A stretch of 64,000 nt of DNA. It comes from Streptomyces sp. NRRL S-1022 (GTDB lineage Bacteria; Actinomycetota; Actinomycetes; Streptomycetales; Streptomycetaceae). The position numbers and the translations under genes were made by a program. The stretch spans positions 248,001-312,000 of the forward strand of contig NZ_JOIU01000008.1 of the NCBI RefSeq assembly GCF_000720135.1, written 5' to 3'. Shown piece by piece: positions 15,862 through 24,604 of this stretch (positions within the stretch are counted from its first letter, which is position 1; every line of letters begins with the position of its first letter). A model generated the notes under the pieces. That model worked only from the letters and a program-made list of their open reading frames with translations, searched no databases and was not told where the DNA came from.

Positions 15862-16472
15862 GCGGACCACGTGAAGGGCGCCGAGTGTCCGTTGCCACCG
15901 GAGAAGTCCCAGGACCGGCCGTACACGCCGTCGCCCTTCGCCCGGGTCGAACGGGCGATGGTCAGCGTGCTGCTCACCGGGTGGAACATGCCGGTCAGTC
16001 CCATGACCGGACCGTCCTCGCCGAACTGCGGGGCGATCTGGTCCTCGATCTCGATGTCGATGGCGCCGCCGACCCGCGCGCGGTGGCGGCGGCCGTCGTC
16101 GCGGTAGTCGATGGGGACGCGCTCCACGCCGAGGACCTCGCCGATGAGCGGAGCGAGCGCCGCCATCGGCCCGCCGGCCCGGCCGGAGAAGACGTTGGCC
16201 AGCGCCTCCGCCTGGCCGTCGTCGGCCGAGGCGTCGAGGTACAGCGCGACCTGCCAGCCGCCCTCGGCCATCACCCGGGGCGCGTCTATGAAGACGGCGA
16301 CGTTCCGGCCGGTGACGTCCGTGCCGTCCACGTTCCCGCTGTCCACGTGGAACGCGAAGGTCACCTGGCAGCGCTCGTGGTCGGCCGGTGCGGTGAGGCC
16401 CGAGGTGGTGCAGGGGCACACCACGTCGCAGTTGCAGCTCTCCAGATACGTGCCGTTGAGATTCCAGGGCAT
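15858..16472 (-). CDS. DUF1326 domain protein
   Basis: ATG 16472, 204 residues. It begins MPWNLNGTYLESCNCDVVCP with the clustered cysteines (ESCNCDVVCPC) that mark DUF1326, followed by a beta-rich body with no membrane segment. It forms an overlapping pair with the DUF2182 gene downstream, a widespread arrangement that suggests the two act together, perhaps in metal handling. Confidence 0.8.
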   Translation of the reverse strand: MPWNLNGTYLESCNCDVVCPCTTSGLTAPADHERCQVTFAFHVDSGNVDGTDVTGRNVAVFIDAPRVMAEGGWQVALYLDASADDGQAEALANVFSGRAGGPMAALAPLIGEVLGVERVPIDYRDDGRRHRARVGGAIDIEIEDQIAPQFGEDGPVMGLTGMFHPVSSTLTIARSTRAKGDGVYGRSWDFSGGNGHSAPFTWSA

Positions 16473-16769
16473 GGCTCTTCGCCTCCCTCTTCCGCGTCCC
16501 CCCTCGGTGACGGGGATGCAGAGGGAGAGTCCGCTTCCGTCCCGGTGCCGCTCCTCTCCAGGCTATTCCCGGTGGCCCGGCCTCGCAGGGCCGCGGGGCC
16601 GCCGCCGGTCCCGCGGACCGGACGGCGGTCCCGGAAACCCTTCGCCCCCGCTCGCCCCTCCCGGTACGGTCTCGGGCGTGTTCCCGCTGCGGGGAGTGCA
16701 AGGGCTCTGTGCGGCGCGGCAGTTGGCTGCGCCGGGAGCGGTTCCCCACGTTGAGAGAAGGTCTTGTCC

Positions 16770-17150
16770 ATGGCATGTCGGATCGGTGAGCTCGTACTCG
16801 GTTGCCGTGAACCGGAGGTGCTGGCGCGGTTCTGGTGCGAGGTCCTGGACTTCGTGGTGCTCGACCGGGAGGAGGACGGCAGCATCGAGATCGGGCCGCG
16901 CGAGGGGTTCGGCGGGCCGCAGCCGACGATCTTCCTCAGCCGCCGGGACGAGCCGGAGCCGGGGAAGTCGCGGCTGCACATCGACGTCAACCCCACCGAC
17001 CGCGATCAGGACGCCGAGCTCGAACGCCTGCTGGGGCTCGGGGCGCGCCCCGCCGACATCGGTCAGACCGGCGAGGAGCAGTGGCACGTCCTCGCCGACC
17101 CCGAGGGCAACGAGTTCTGCCTGCTCAAGGGCCGCCTCAGCCCGCTCTGA
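16770..17150 (+). CDS. VOC (glyoxalase/bleomycin-resistance fold) family protein
   Basis: ATG 16770 is chosen because GAAGG lies about eight bases upstream; a TTG two codons earlier is possible. 126 residues: IGELVLGCREPEVLARFWCE begins the first beta-alpha-beta-beta-beta unit, and RLHIDVNPTDRDQDAELERL with WHVLADPEGNEFCLL forms the second, with a likely metal or ligand site. Substrate unknown. Its last 14 bases overlap the convergent glutamate-cysteine ligase family gene. Confidence 0.8.
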   Translation: MACRIGELVLGCREPEVLARFWCEVLDFVVLDREEDGSIEIGPREGFGGPQPTIFLSRRDEPEPGKSRLHIDVNPTDRDQDAELERLLGLGARPADIGQTGEEQWHVLADPEGNEFCLLKGRLSPL

Positions 17151-18516
17151 CGGCCGACGGCACCCGGTGGGCGGCCACGTAGTCCCGCGGGAAGCGGGCC
17201 GGGTCCCGGTGGTACCTGTCCAGGGTGTGCTCGGCGAAGGTCCTGCCGGTTCGGGCCACCTCTTGGAGGGGGGCCAGGTAGGCCAGGGTTTCGGGGCGTT
17301 CCAGACCCGCGGTGACGCGGGCCCGGAGGCCGGTCTCGCTCAGGTGGAGGAGTTCGGCGGCCAGGTCGCGTACCGGGCGGCCGGCGAGGGTGGCGTCCAT
17401 GCCGCGCAGGGCGATGTCGTCCAGGGCTTCGAGGTGCTGCCGGGGGGTGATGCCGCGCAGGAGGTCCCGGACCGCCGCCCGGGCGGAGGCGTCGTACGTC
17501 AGGCCGCTCCAGAAGGCGGGGACCGCTGCCAGTGCCGGGTAGGGGAGGCCGTCCACGGCCCGCAGTTCCAGCGTGTCCCGGAGCCGGACGTCCGGGAAGA
17601 TCTGGGAGAGGTGGTCGCGCCAGTCCTGGAGGGTCGGCCTGGTGCCGTCCTCGAAGCCGTCGGTCAGCAGCGTGCCGAAGGGCACCGGCGGCACCCGCTT
17701 GCGGCTGCCGTCCGGTGTGCCCCGGTGGATCATCGGCAGGCCGAGCGCCCAGTCGATGAAGCGGTCGATGGTGAAGTCCTCCCGCAGGGTCACCGGGACG
17801 ACCCGGGTGCGGGCCGGGTCGGCCAGGCTCCAGAACTGCATGCGGCGGGAGAGCGCGCCGCACGGTTTCCCGTTCTCCAGCGGGGCGTTGACGAAGAGCG
17901 CGGCGGCCGGGGTGGAGGCCGCGGCCTGGACCCGGAGCTTCTCGGCGAGGTCGGCGGGTGAGGTGTAGTCGAAGGACACCTGGGTGGACAGGATCATGGA
18001 CATGATCCGGGGGCCCCACATGCCCTCCCGGCCCAGGCTCTCGAAGTGGTCGCGCATGATCGCCGTACGGGAGTGCGGCATCCACCGCACGTCCTCGAAG
18101 GCCGTGCACGGGTACTGCGCCCCCGGTACCAGCGCGAAGCCGAACCGGTCGGCCGCGGCGGCGAGTCGGCGCAGGGCGGCGTGCACGAGGTCCATCAGGT
18201 CGGCCACGCAGCGCGCGGGCGGCGACGAGTACTCCACCGCTCCCCCGTGCTCCAGCGAGACCTGTCCGCCGTCGGGGAGCCGGACACCGACCAGGGTGCC
18301 GTAGTCGTGGACGGCCTCGACGCCGGGTTCGGCGGCCAGGGCGGCCAGGTAGGCGCCGATGCCGGACTCTCCCGCGTAGGGGATGGCCGTACCGGTCTGC
18401 GGGTCCAGTGCGGCCGATTCGATCTCGATGCCGACCAACTCGTCCTGCGTGTTCCCCTCGAACACGCTGCGCAGTTCGGCCGGTGACAGCGATGGAGCGG
18501 CGGAAGCGATGGACAT
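17137..18516 (-). CDS. Glutamate-cysteine ligase family protein (EgtA-like)
   Basis: ATG 18516 preceded by AAGGTG; 459 residues. Family features are VGIEIESAALDPQTG near residue 30, VSLEHGGAVEYSSPP near 85-100 (metal/ATP-binding glutamates), and MSMILSTQVSFDYTSPADL near 170-190. Members of this ATP-dependent family join glutamate and cysteine (ergothioneine route in EgtA; otherwise unassigned). No egtB, C or D lies next to it, so the pathway cannot be fixed. A purine-rich tract lies just upstream (18541-18610). Confidence 0.75.
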   Translation of the reverse strand: MSIASAAPSLSPAELRSVFEGNTQDELVGIEIESAALDPQTGTAIPYAGESGIGAYLAALAAEPGVEAVHDYGTLVGVRLPDGGQVSLEHGGAVEYSSPPARCVADLMDLVHAALRRLAAAADRFGFALVPGAQYPCTAFEDVRWMPHSRTAIMRDHFESLGREGMWGPRIMSMILSTQVSFDYTSPADLAEKLRVQAAASTPAAALFVNAPLENGKPCGALSRRMQFWSLADPARTRVVPVTLREDFTIDRFIDWALGLPMIHRGTPDGSRKRVPPVPFGTLLTDGFEDGTRPTLQDWRDHLSQIFPDVRLRDTLELRAVDGLPYPALAAVPAFWSGLTYDASARAAVRDLLRGITPRQHLEALDDIALRGMDATLAGRPVRDLAAELLHLSETGLRARVTAGLERPETLAYLAPLQEVARTGRTFAEHTLDRYHRDPARFPRDYVAAHRVPSAVRAG

Positions 18517-18540
18517 GGCACACCTTGAGGTCGCGAGGGA

Positions 18541-18610
18541 TGGGGGCAAGCCCGCAAGGGAGCAAGGAGCGAGGGCGCGAGAGGGCGAGGGAGCGAGAGG
18601 GCGGTGAGGG
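18541..18610. repeat. GA-rich tract with GGGAGC/GAGGGC-type repeats
   Basis: A strongly purine-biased plus strand built of short units such as AGGGAGCAAGGAGCGAGGGC, just upstream of the ligase-family gene. It may influence its expression or be simple-sequence drift. Confidence 0.5.
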
Positions 18611-18757
18611 GGCGCTGGGGTCCTTCAGCGGGGACAGCGTGTCACGGGCGGGGCTGCCGTGCCGTCGGATATGCGGGGTTCTGTCGGGAAGTTGACGCGT
18701 ATTCGTCGGGTCGGCGGCCGTACGGCGTCCACCCTTACGAGGGACAGCACTGCCGTA

Positions 18758-19978
18758 TCAGTCGGTTGCCGTGGGTTCGGGCCGGGGGCCGGACTCCAGG
18801 CGTACGGGCATGCGCAGGGCGGCGAGGAGTTCGTACAGCGACAGGCCCAGTTCCGCGCTCACGTCCTGGGCGAGCCGCTCCGGGAGGCCGCCCGCCCGCT
18901 CCCTGCCGAGGAGCGTCATCCAGTCCCCCGGCCGCGCGCCCGGCACGTCCGTCACGTCGAACTGGGCGCAGTCCATGCCGGGGCGGCCCGCCATCGGGCA
19001 GTTCCGCCCGTGCAGCAGGCCGGTGAAGGCCGGCGCGGGGCCCCGCAGCCCGCGGGAGAAGCCGATGGCGACCGTGGCCAGGCGGCGGCCGGGGGCGACG
19101 GCGGCGGTCCGGTCGTAGCCGAGCCCCTCCGCGCGGGTGACGGTGACGAGGTCGAGGACCCGGGCGCGTACGGCGACCGCGGGCCGCAGCCGGCCCAGGC
19201 CGGAGTCCGCCCAGCCGGGCAGGTCGCGGCTGGACGGCTGGAGCAGCCCGTACAGGCCGATGCCGGGCCGTACCCAGTCCGTGCCGTGCAGCGCCGGGGG
19301 GTGCAGCAGGCCGTGGGTCGCGGCGAGCGAGGCCGCGAGGTGCCGGCCGAGCACCGCGCGCGCCCGGGCCACCCGCGACCGGAACGCGGCGGCCTGCTCC
19401 GCCGTCTCCCGCGCGTCCGCGGCGGAGCTGGACAGATGGGCGAAGACCCCGGCCACCCGGACGGCGGCGCGCGCCCGGTGCAGCCGGTCGAGCACGGTGT
19501 CGAAGTCCCGTTCCTCGCGCGGCCCGAACCGGTTGAAGCCGACGTTCGTGCGCAGCCACACGGTGACGGGCTCGGCGCGCCGGCGGGCCACGGCTTCGTG
19601 GCGGCCGATCTGTTCCGGGCCGGCGACGGCGGCCATCAGCCGGTACCGGGCGCAGGCCTCGGCGTTGCCGGCGACGTCGACGTCCATCACCAGGACCGGC
19701 ACGCCGATGCCGTGTTCGCGCAGCGCGGCGCCCTCCGCGACGGTGTCGACGGCCAGCGCGCCCACGCCCGACTCCAGCAGCAGGCCGGCCACGACCGGTG
19801 CACCGAGCCCGTACCCGTCACCCTTGAGGACGGGCATGATCCGCCGGCCGCCGGCCGCCGCGCGCAGCACCGCCAGGTTGTGGCGCACCGCGTCGGCGGA
19901 GACGGTCTTCTCCAGCCGGGCGGCGGTCAGGGAGGCGAGGGAGCGGTGTGCCGCCACCCCGGTCCCGGTCCCGGTCAT
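18758..19978 (-). CDS. Alanine racemase family protein (PLP-dependent)
   Basis: ATG 19978, 406 residues. The N-terminal barrel has VLKGDGYGLGAPVVAG, where the lysine (about residue 52) fits the PLP-binding lysine of alanine racemase (usual VVKANAYGHG). PGIGLYGLLQPSS and LGYDRTAAVAPGRRLATVAI belong to the C-terminal beta-domain and supply the second catalytic tyrosine. The lysine-motif context is divergent, so the substrate may be another amino acid. A 21-residue ORF with a good ribosome-binding site overlaps the start. Confidence 0.7.
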   Translation of the reverse strand: MTGTGTGVAAHRSLASLTAARLEKTVSADAVRHNLAVLRAAAGGRRIMPVLKGDGYGLGAPVVAGLLLESGVGALAVDTVAEGAALREHGIGVPVLVMDVDVAGNAEACARYRLMAAVAGPEQIGRHEAVARRRAEPVTVWLRTNVGFNRFGPREERDFDTVLDRLHRARAAVRVAGVFAHLSSSAADARETAEQAAAFRSRVARARAVLGRHLAASLAATHGLLHPPALHGTDWVRPGIGLYGLLQPSSRDLPGWADSGLGRLRPAVAVRARVLDLVTVTRAEGLGYDRTAAVAPGRRLATVAIGFSRGLRGPAPAFTGLLHGRNCPMAGRPGMDCAQFDVTDVPGARPGDWMTLLGRERAGGLPERLAQDVSAELGLSLYELLAALRMPVRLESGPRPEPTATD

Positions 19979-20040
19979 ACGGCGTCCGGGGCCGTCCGGT
20001 CGGTCCGGTCCGCGCTCCCGGCGGCAGTCGTCGCAGTCAT
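19975..20040 (-). CDS. Short leader ORF (21 aa) overlapping the alanine racemase start
   Basis: ATG 20040 is preceded by GGAG with six-base spacing, a better site than the racemase's own. The peptide (MTATTAAGSADRTDRTAPDA V) stops at TGA overlapping the racemase ATG (ATGA), in a different frame. It looks like a coupling leader; a sequencing frameshift joining it to the racemase is the alternative. Confidence 0.4.
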   Translation of the reverse strand: MTATTAAGSADRTDRTAPDAV

Positions 20041-20360
20041 CCAGCGCTCCTCTGGGTGGACGGCCGGCGGGGCCGCCCCCGCGGGCCCGCGCCGTCCAGT
20101 CATTGAAGACGCGGGGTGACGCCGGGACCAGATCCCATTCCGGCCCCGCGGCGGTGGCCGCCCCCGGCTCGTGCGCCCCACGCGCCCACCCGGTCCCGGG
20201 CGTCCGCCCGTACGCCTGGGCACCGCCGTCCCCGCACCCCGGGCCGCCGCCCCGGCAGCCCGCCGTTTCTTTACGTTTCCCTGACGCCGGGGCCGGATCC
20301 GCACTCCCTCCTCCCCGTGTCCTCCCCGGTGTCCGGATCGTGTCGGAGAAGGGGAGTGCC
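20041..20360. other. Intergenic region between racemase and SPFH genes
   Basis: About 320 bases carrying both divergent promoters. Beyond a short GC-rich inverted repeat (about 20060-20090) I see no feature and no gene. Confidence 0.5.
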
Positions 20361-21203
20361 ATGGAAGGCACCGTCGTCGCAGTGGTGGTCGTCGCCGTCC
20401 TCCTGCTGCTCGTGCTGAAGAGCGGGATGCGGGTCGTCAACCAGGTGGAGCGCGGGGTGGTGTTCCGGTGGGGCAAGGCGCTGGCCGGCTACCGGCAGCC
20501 GGGCGTCACCTTCCTGATCCCGTTCGCCGACCGGATGCGCAAGGTGAACGTGCAGGTGGCAACGATGCCGGTGCCCACCCAGGAGGGCATCACCCGGGAC
20601 AACGTGTCGGTGAAGGTCGACGCCGTCGTCTACTTCCGGGTCACCGACCCGGTGCGCGCGGCCATCGAGGTGCAGGACTACGTCTTCGCCGTCGGCCAGG
20701 TCGCCCAGTCCTCCCTGCGGTCCATCATCGGCAAGAGCGACCTGGACGACTTGCTGAGCGACCGCGAGCGGCTGCACGAGGGCCTGGCCCTGATGATCGA
20801 CAGCCCGGCCGCCGGGTGGGGCGTGCACATCGACCGGGTGGAGATCAAGGACGTCCAGCTGCCCGAGTCGCTGAAGCGGTCGATGTCGCGGCAGGCCGAG
20901 GCCGAGCGGGAGCGGCGGGCCCGGGTCATCACCGCGGACGGTGAGTTCCAGGCCGCGCAGCAGCTCGCCAACGCCTCCCGGATCATGTCGGACACCCCGG
21001 AGGCCATGCAGCTGCGCCTGCTGCAGACCGTGGTCGAGGTGGCCGCCGAGAAGAACTCCACGCTCGTCATGCCGTTCCCGGTGGAGCTGCTGCGCTACTT
21101 CGACCGGGCGGCGAAGAAGATCGGCGCCGAGGTCACGACGGAGTCCGCTGCGGCGCCGGCTCGGCCGGAGGCCGCACCGGAGCAGCCCGTCGAGCGGCCG
21201 TAG
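20361..21203 (+). CDS. SPFH/band-7 (stomatin/slipin-like) membrane protein
   Basis: ATG 20361 with GGGGAG upstream; 280 residues. One N-terminal membrane segment (VVAVVVVAVLLLLVLKSGM) is followed by the band-7 domain: VNQVERGVVFRWGKALAGYR, PGVTFLIPFADRMRKVNVQV, VDAVVYFRVTDP, then SSLRSIIGKSDLDDLLSDRE and the coiled-coil region with ARVITADGEFQAAQQLANAS. Slipin-type proteins organise membrane microdomains. No NfeD partner is adjacent. The 3' end overlaps the convergent MFS gene by 71 bases. Confidence 0.85.
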   Translation: MEGTVVAVVVVAVLLLLVLKSGMRVVNQVERGVVFRWGKALAGYRQPGVTFLIPFADRMRKVNVQVATMPVPTQEGITRDNVSVKVDAVVYFRVTDPVRAAIEVQDYVFAVGQVAQSSLRSIIGKSDLDDLLSDRERLHEGLALMIDSPAAGWGVHIDRVEIKDVQLPESLKRSMSRQAEAERERRARVITADGEFQAAQQLANASRIMSDTPEAMQLRLLQTVVEVAAEKNSTLVMPFPVELLRYFDRAAKKIGAEVTTESAAAPARPEAAPEQPVERP

Positions 21204-22338
21204 CCAGCGCCAGGGTCACGCAGACCGAGCCCGCCGCCATCGCGGTCATCGCGGCGGCGGGCGAGGTGAACTGGGCCAGCGTCCCCGCCGCCGTCGCGCC
21301 GACGCCCTGGAGGGTGAGCGTGCCGGCCGAGTGCAGGCCGAGTGCCTGGCCGGCCATGGCGTCGGGGGTCAGACGCATCAACCGCTCCTGCTGCACCAGG
21401 CTCGCCCCGAAGCCGACGGAGGCCACGGTCACACAGACCGCGGCCACCGGCACCGCCGGGTGCGCGGCGAACAGCAGGTACGGCGCCGCCAGCAGGAGCA
21501 GCAGCGGGGTGGCCAGACGGGTGCGGACGGCGGCGGGGAGCAGCCGGCCGACCGTCACGTCCCCGGCGAACATGCCCAGCGCCCCGCAGGCGAACAGGGT
21601 GCCGGCCGCGTGCGGGGCGTACGACACGTACAGCGACTCGCAGCCGACGACCATGCCGTTGGGCAGCCACAGGCCCAGGTAGGTCAGGCGGCGCGGCCGG
21701 GACGACCACAGCTCGGCGTTGGCGCGCCAGGTCGCCGAGGCCGAGGGCCGGCCGGTGGCGCGGGGCGGCCGGGCGGTCAGGCCGAGCCGCAGGACGAGCG
21801 CGGCCACCAGGTACAGGGCCGCCGCCAGCAGCAGGCAGGTGCGCGGGGAGAGCGCGGCGAGCAGGGCGCCGCCGGTGGCGAACCCGGTGACCTGCATCAG
21901 CCCGCTCGTCATGTTGAACAGCGAACGCCCGGGCAGGTAGCCGTCCTTGGCGAGGATCTCGTTGAGCAGCCCCCAGCGGACCCCGCCGCCGAGCGAGGCG
22001 ACCAGGCCCAGCAGGAGGACGACGGTGAGGAGCACGCCGGCCGGCAGGCCGGGCAGCGCCTGCACCGCCGTACCGGCCGCGAAGAGCAGCGCGATCGCGG
22101 TGAGGGCCGTACGCGGGGGCAGCCGGTCGGCGCCGGACAGCAGGAAGGTGGCGCCCAGCACCTGGGCGAGCGACGGGCCGAACATGCTGAGCGCCGACAG
22201 CAGCGGGGAGCCGGTGGCCCGGAACACGAGTGTGCCGAGGGCGAGACCACCGAGGGTCTGGGCCGCGGTGTTCGCGGCCGCGCCGAGGAGGAGCGGGGTG
22301 AACTCCGGGGTGCGGAACAGGGATCGATAGCTGGGCAT
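21133..22338 (-). CDS. MFS transporter
   Basis: ATG 22338; 401 residues with about 12 hydrophobic segments. The first half has FGPSLAQVLGATFLLSGADR and VRWGLLNEILAKDGYLPGRS; the second has MFAGDVTVGRLLP. It matches the exporter-type MFS group usually divergent from a DUF5937/ArsR regulator gene, as here. The substrate is unknown. Its C-terminus overlaps the SPFH gene on the opposite strand. Regulation by the neighbour through the 22453-22535 repeats is likely by inference. Confidence 0.85.
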   Translation of the reverse strand: MPSYRSLFRTPEFTPLLLGAAANTAAQTLGGLALGTLVFRATGSPLLSALSMFGPSLAQVLGATFLLSGADRLPPRTALTAIALLFAAGTAVQALPGLPAGVLLTVVLLLGLVASLGGGVRWGLLNEILAKDGYLPGRSLFNMTSGLMQVTGFATGGALLAALSPRTCLLLAAALYLVAALVLRLGLTARPPRATGRPSASATWRANAELWSSRPRRLTYLGLWLPNGMVVGCESLYVSYAPHAAGTLFACGALGMFAGDVTVGRLLPAAVRTRLATPLLLLLAAPYLLFAAHPAVPVAAVCVTVASVGFGASLVQQERLMRLTPDAMAGQALGLHSAGTLTLQGVGATAAGTLAQFTSPAAAMTAMAAGSVCVTLALATAARRAAPVRPPAEPAPQRTPS

Positions 22339-22452
22339 GCCCCGGAGTCTCGGCGGGGCCGCGAACGGCTCGTTATTGTTTCGCCGACACGCGAAAGGCC
22401 GCGGACGCGGAAGGTCGCCGGCGCGGTCCGGCCACGGGAAGTCGCCGACGCG

Positions 22453-22535
22453 GGCGCGAACGGTCGCGGTCGCGAACGGTGGCGGTCGCGAACGGTGGCG
22501 GTCGCGAACGGTGGCGGTCGCGGTCACGAACGGTC
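22453..22535. promoter_or_regulatory. Tandem 16-bp repeats between divergent MFS and ArsR-type genes (candidate operator array)
   Basis: Three perfect tandem copies of GTCGCGAACGGTGGCG (22469-22516) are flanked by imperfect copies keeping CGAACGGT. They lie 131 bases before the MFS start and 78 bases before the regulator start. The phasing (16 bp) and place suggest repeated binding sites for the neighbouring regulator. Simple tandem duplication is the alternative. Confidence 0.5.
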
Positions 22536-22593
22536 ATGGGGCCTGCGGGCCGCACGGGACGGGGGCCTACGGGCCGCACGGGAGGGGGGCCGC

Positions 22594-23604
22594 ATGGGGT
22601 GGTGGCAGCTCAACGCGGACACCCTCGCGCGCAGCCGGTTCGTCATCTCGCCGCTCGCCGAGACCTTCGCCTGCCTGAAGCTGCTGCACGCCGGGCACGG
22701 GTCGCATCCCGGTGAGCACGCCTGGCTGGGCGGCCACCTGCCCGGCTACCGCGCCCGGCTCGCGGCCGACCCCGTCACGGCCCGGCTGGTGCGGGCGGGA
22801 CTGGGCCGGGAGTGGATCGCCGACTTCCTCACCCCCGCGCCCCGTGCCGGGGAGGGCTTCGCCGAGGAGGTGGCCCGGGTGCGCGCGGCCGGTCCCGGCG
22901 CCGCCCGCGCCCAGCTGCGGCTCTCCCTCGCCGGGCCGCTGCCGGCCGAGCTGGACCGGGACGACCTGCCGGAGCGGGCGGCCGGGCTGCTGGAGTGGGT
23001 GTGGCAGGAGACCGTACGGCCGTACTGGGAGCGGCGCCGGCGGGTACTGGAGGCGGACGTGGTCGCACGGACCGCGCGGGTGAGCCGGGACGGCTGGGCG
23101 GGCGTGCTGGACTCGCTGCGGCCGGGCGGCACCCGGTGGCTCGGGGACAACCGGTTCCAGATCAATCTGCACGAGTACCCGCCGCGCGAGATCTCCGGCG
23201 CCGAGCTGGTGTTCGTGCCGGTGACCGCGCAGCGCACCGGCTGGGTGTCCTGGGAGGAGGGCCGGCGGTACGCCGTGGTCTATCCCTGCACCGGCGTACT
23301 GGCCGGGGACGGCGGGCGAGCGGTGCCCGCGGGGCTGGGCGCGCTGCTCGGGGCGGCCCGGGCCGGGGTGCTCGTGCTGCTCGGCTCCCCCATGAGCACC
23401 AGCCAGCTGACCGCCGTCACCGGGCAGGGCCTCGGCTCGGTCGGGCGGCATCTGCGGGTGCTGCGGGAGGCGGGGCTGGTGGAGCGGCAGCGGGCCGGGC
23501 GGTCGGTGCTGTACACACGGACGGCGGCCGGGGACGTGTTGGTCGAGGCCGGGCAGGGGCGCCGTGACCCGGCGGGGCTAGCATCCGGGCATGACGACTA
23601 CTGA
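22594..23604 (+). CDS. ArsR-type winged-helix regulator with DUF5937-like N-terminal domain
   Basis: ATG 22594 after GGGAGGGGGG; 336 residues. The first about 170 residues are helical and resemble DUF5937 (LAETFACLKLLHAGHG near 22-37). The C-terminal 90 residues are an ArsR winged helix: LVLLGSPMSTSQLTAVTGQG, VGRHLRVLREAGLVERQRAG, RSVLYTRT. It is probably the repressor of the divergent MFS gene. The last 14 bases overlap the glutathione peroxidase gene. Confidence 0.8.
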   Translation: MGWWQLNADTLARSRFVISPLAETFACLKLLHAGHGSHPGEHAWLGGHLPGYRARLAADPVTARLVRAGLGREWIADFLTPAPRAGEGFAEEVARVRAAGPGAARAQLRLSLAGPLPAELDRDDLPERAAGLLEWVWQETVRPYWERRRRVLEADVVARTARVSRDGWAGVLDSLRPGGTRWLGDNRFQINLHEYPPREISGAELVFVPVTAQRTGWVSWEEGRRYAVVYPCTGVLAGDGGRAVPAGLGALLGAARAGVLVLLGSPMSTSQLTAVTGQGLGSVGRHLRVLREAGLVERQRAGRSVLYTRTAAGDVLVEAGQGRRDPAGLASGHDDY

Positions 23605-24091
23605 CCACAACGTGCTGGATGTCGAGATCGGAGCGCTCACCGGCGGCTCCGCCAACCTGCCGCAGTACGCGGGCAAGGCCGTGCTCATCGTGAACGTGGC
23701 CTCCAAGTGCGGCCTGACCCCGCAGTACTCCGGGCTGGAGAAGCTCCAGGAGCGGTACGCCGAGCAGGGCTTCACCGTGCTGGGCGTGCCCTGCAACCAG
23801 TTCCTCGGGCAGGAGCCCGGCACCGCCGAGGAGATCGCGGAGTTCTGCTCGGCGACGTACGGCGTGACCTTCCCGCTGACCGAGAAGGTGGAGGTGAACG
23901 GGGAGGGCCGGCATCCGCTGTACGAGCGGCTCACCGGATTCGCGGACGCCGAGGGGCACAGCGGGGACATCCGCTGGAACTTCGAGAAGTTCCTGATCGG
24001 GCGGGACGGCCGGGTCGTCGCGCGGTTCTCCCCGCAGACCGAGCCGGAGTCGGACGAGGTGGTCTCCGCGATCGAGGCCCAGCTGGGCTGA
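23591..24091 (+). CDS. Glutathione peroxidase family protein (thiol peroxidase)
   Basis: ATG 23591, 166 residues, overlapping the regulator's end. The peroxidatic site is NVASKCGLTPQY, with Cys rather than selenocysteine. The catalytic Gln and Trp lie in VLGVPCNQFLGQEPG and IRWNFEKFLIGRDG. In bacteria without glutathione these enzymes usually use thioredoxin or mycothiol-linked reductants to remove hydroperoxides. A convergent terminator follows. Confidence 0.9.
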   Translation: MTTTDHNVLDVEIGALTGGSANLPQYAGKAVLIVNVASKCGLTPQYSGLEKLQERYAEQGFTVLGVPCNQFLGQEPGTAEEIAEFCSATYGVTFPLTEKVEVNGEGRHPLYERLTGFADAEGHSGDIRWNFEKFLIGRDGRVVARFSPQTEPESDEVVSAIEAQLG

Positions 24092-24131
24092 GCCTCGCGT
24101 ACCGCATCCTCCTGGTCCCGGACCGGGCGGT

Positions 24132-24171
24132 GAGCCCTCTCGGCAAGGACGGCGACTGGTCGAGAGGGCTC
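24132..24171. terminator. Bidirectional terminator hairpin
   Basis: GAGCCCTCTCG pairs perfectly with CGAGAGGGCTC around an 18-base loop, between the convergent peroxidase and DUF397 genes. Confidence 0.65.
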
Positions 24172-24223
24172 TCCTGGTGGAGCTTGTGCAGTTGTCGTCC
24201 GGGCCAGGGTCAGGGGGAACCCC

Positions 24224-24415
24224 TCACGCCTTGACCGAGGTCACGAAGGCGTTCCACGCGTCGGCGGGGAAGGCCAGGACCGGGCCCTCGGGGGTCTTGG
24301 AGTCGCGGACGGCGAGTTCGGCGGCGGTGGGCGACTTGACCTCGACGCAAGCGCCGTTGCCCGCGGAATAGGAGGACTTCATCCACGTCTCCGAAGCGCC
24401 CTGAATCAGTGCCAT
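24224..24415 (-). CDS. DUF397 small protein
   Basis: ATG 24415 with GGAG five bases upstream; 63 residues. It shows the DUF397 pattern: WMKSSYSAGNGACVEVKSPT, AVRDSKTPEGPVLAFPADAW, NAFVTSVK. Such proteins are nearly always paired with an XRE-DUF5753 regulator, here the next gene upstream. I recall the S. coelicolor pair at this locus (next to the glutathione peroxidase gene) being studied as Scr1/Scr2, positive regulators of antibiotic production; the orthology is from memory and position. Confidence 0.85.
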   Translation of the reverse strand: MALIQGASETWMKSSYSAGNGACVEVKSPTAAELAVRDSKTPEGPVLAFPADAWNAFVTSVKA

Positions 24416-24604
24416 GTCCACTCCTGTTGCGAGTTGCGGTAGTGCGGTTCACGCCAACCATGTCGACTGATTGGCGTGATCGACGCTACCGGGCAACTGC
24501 CTCTGCCGGAGTAGTCGTTCACTCAACCGGATGGCATATTCCAGGTGAGCCTTCCACTGGAACCGATCGACGGTGTACGATCCCGCGCTCCTCATGGCAC
24601 CGGC

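Noticed and set aside
22453..22535. CRISPR array
   Set aside because: The units are tandem without spacers, very short, and there are no cas genes.
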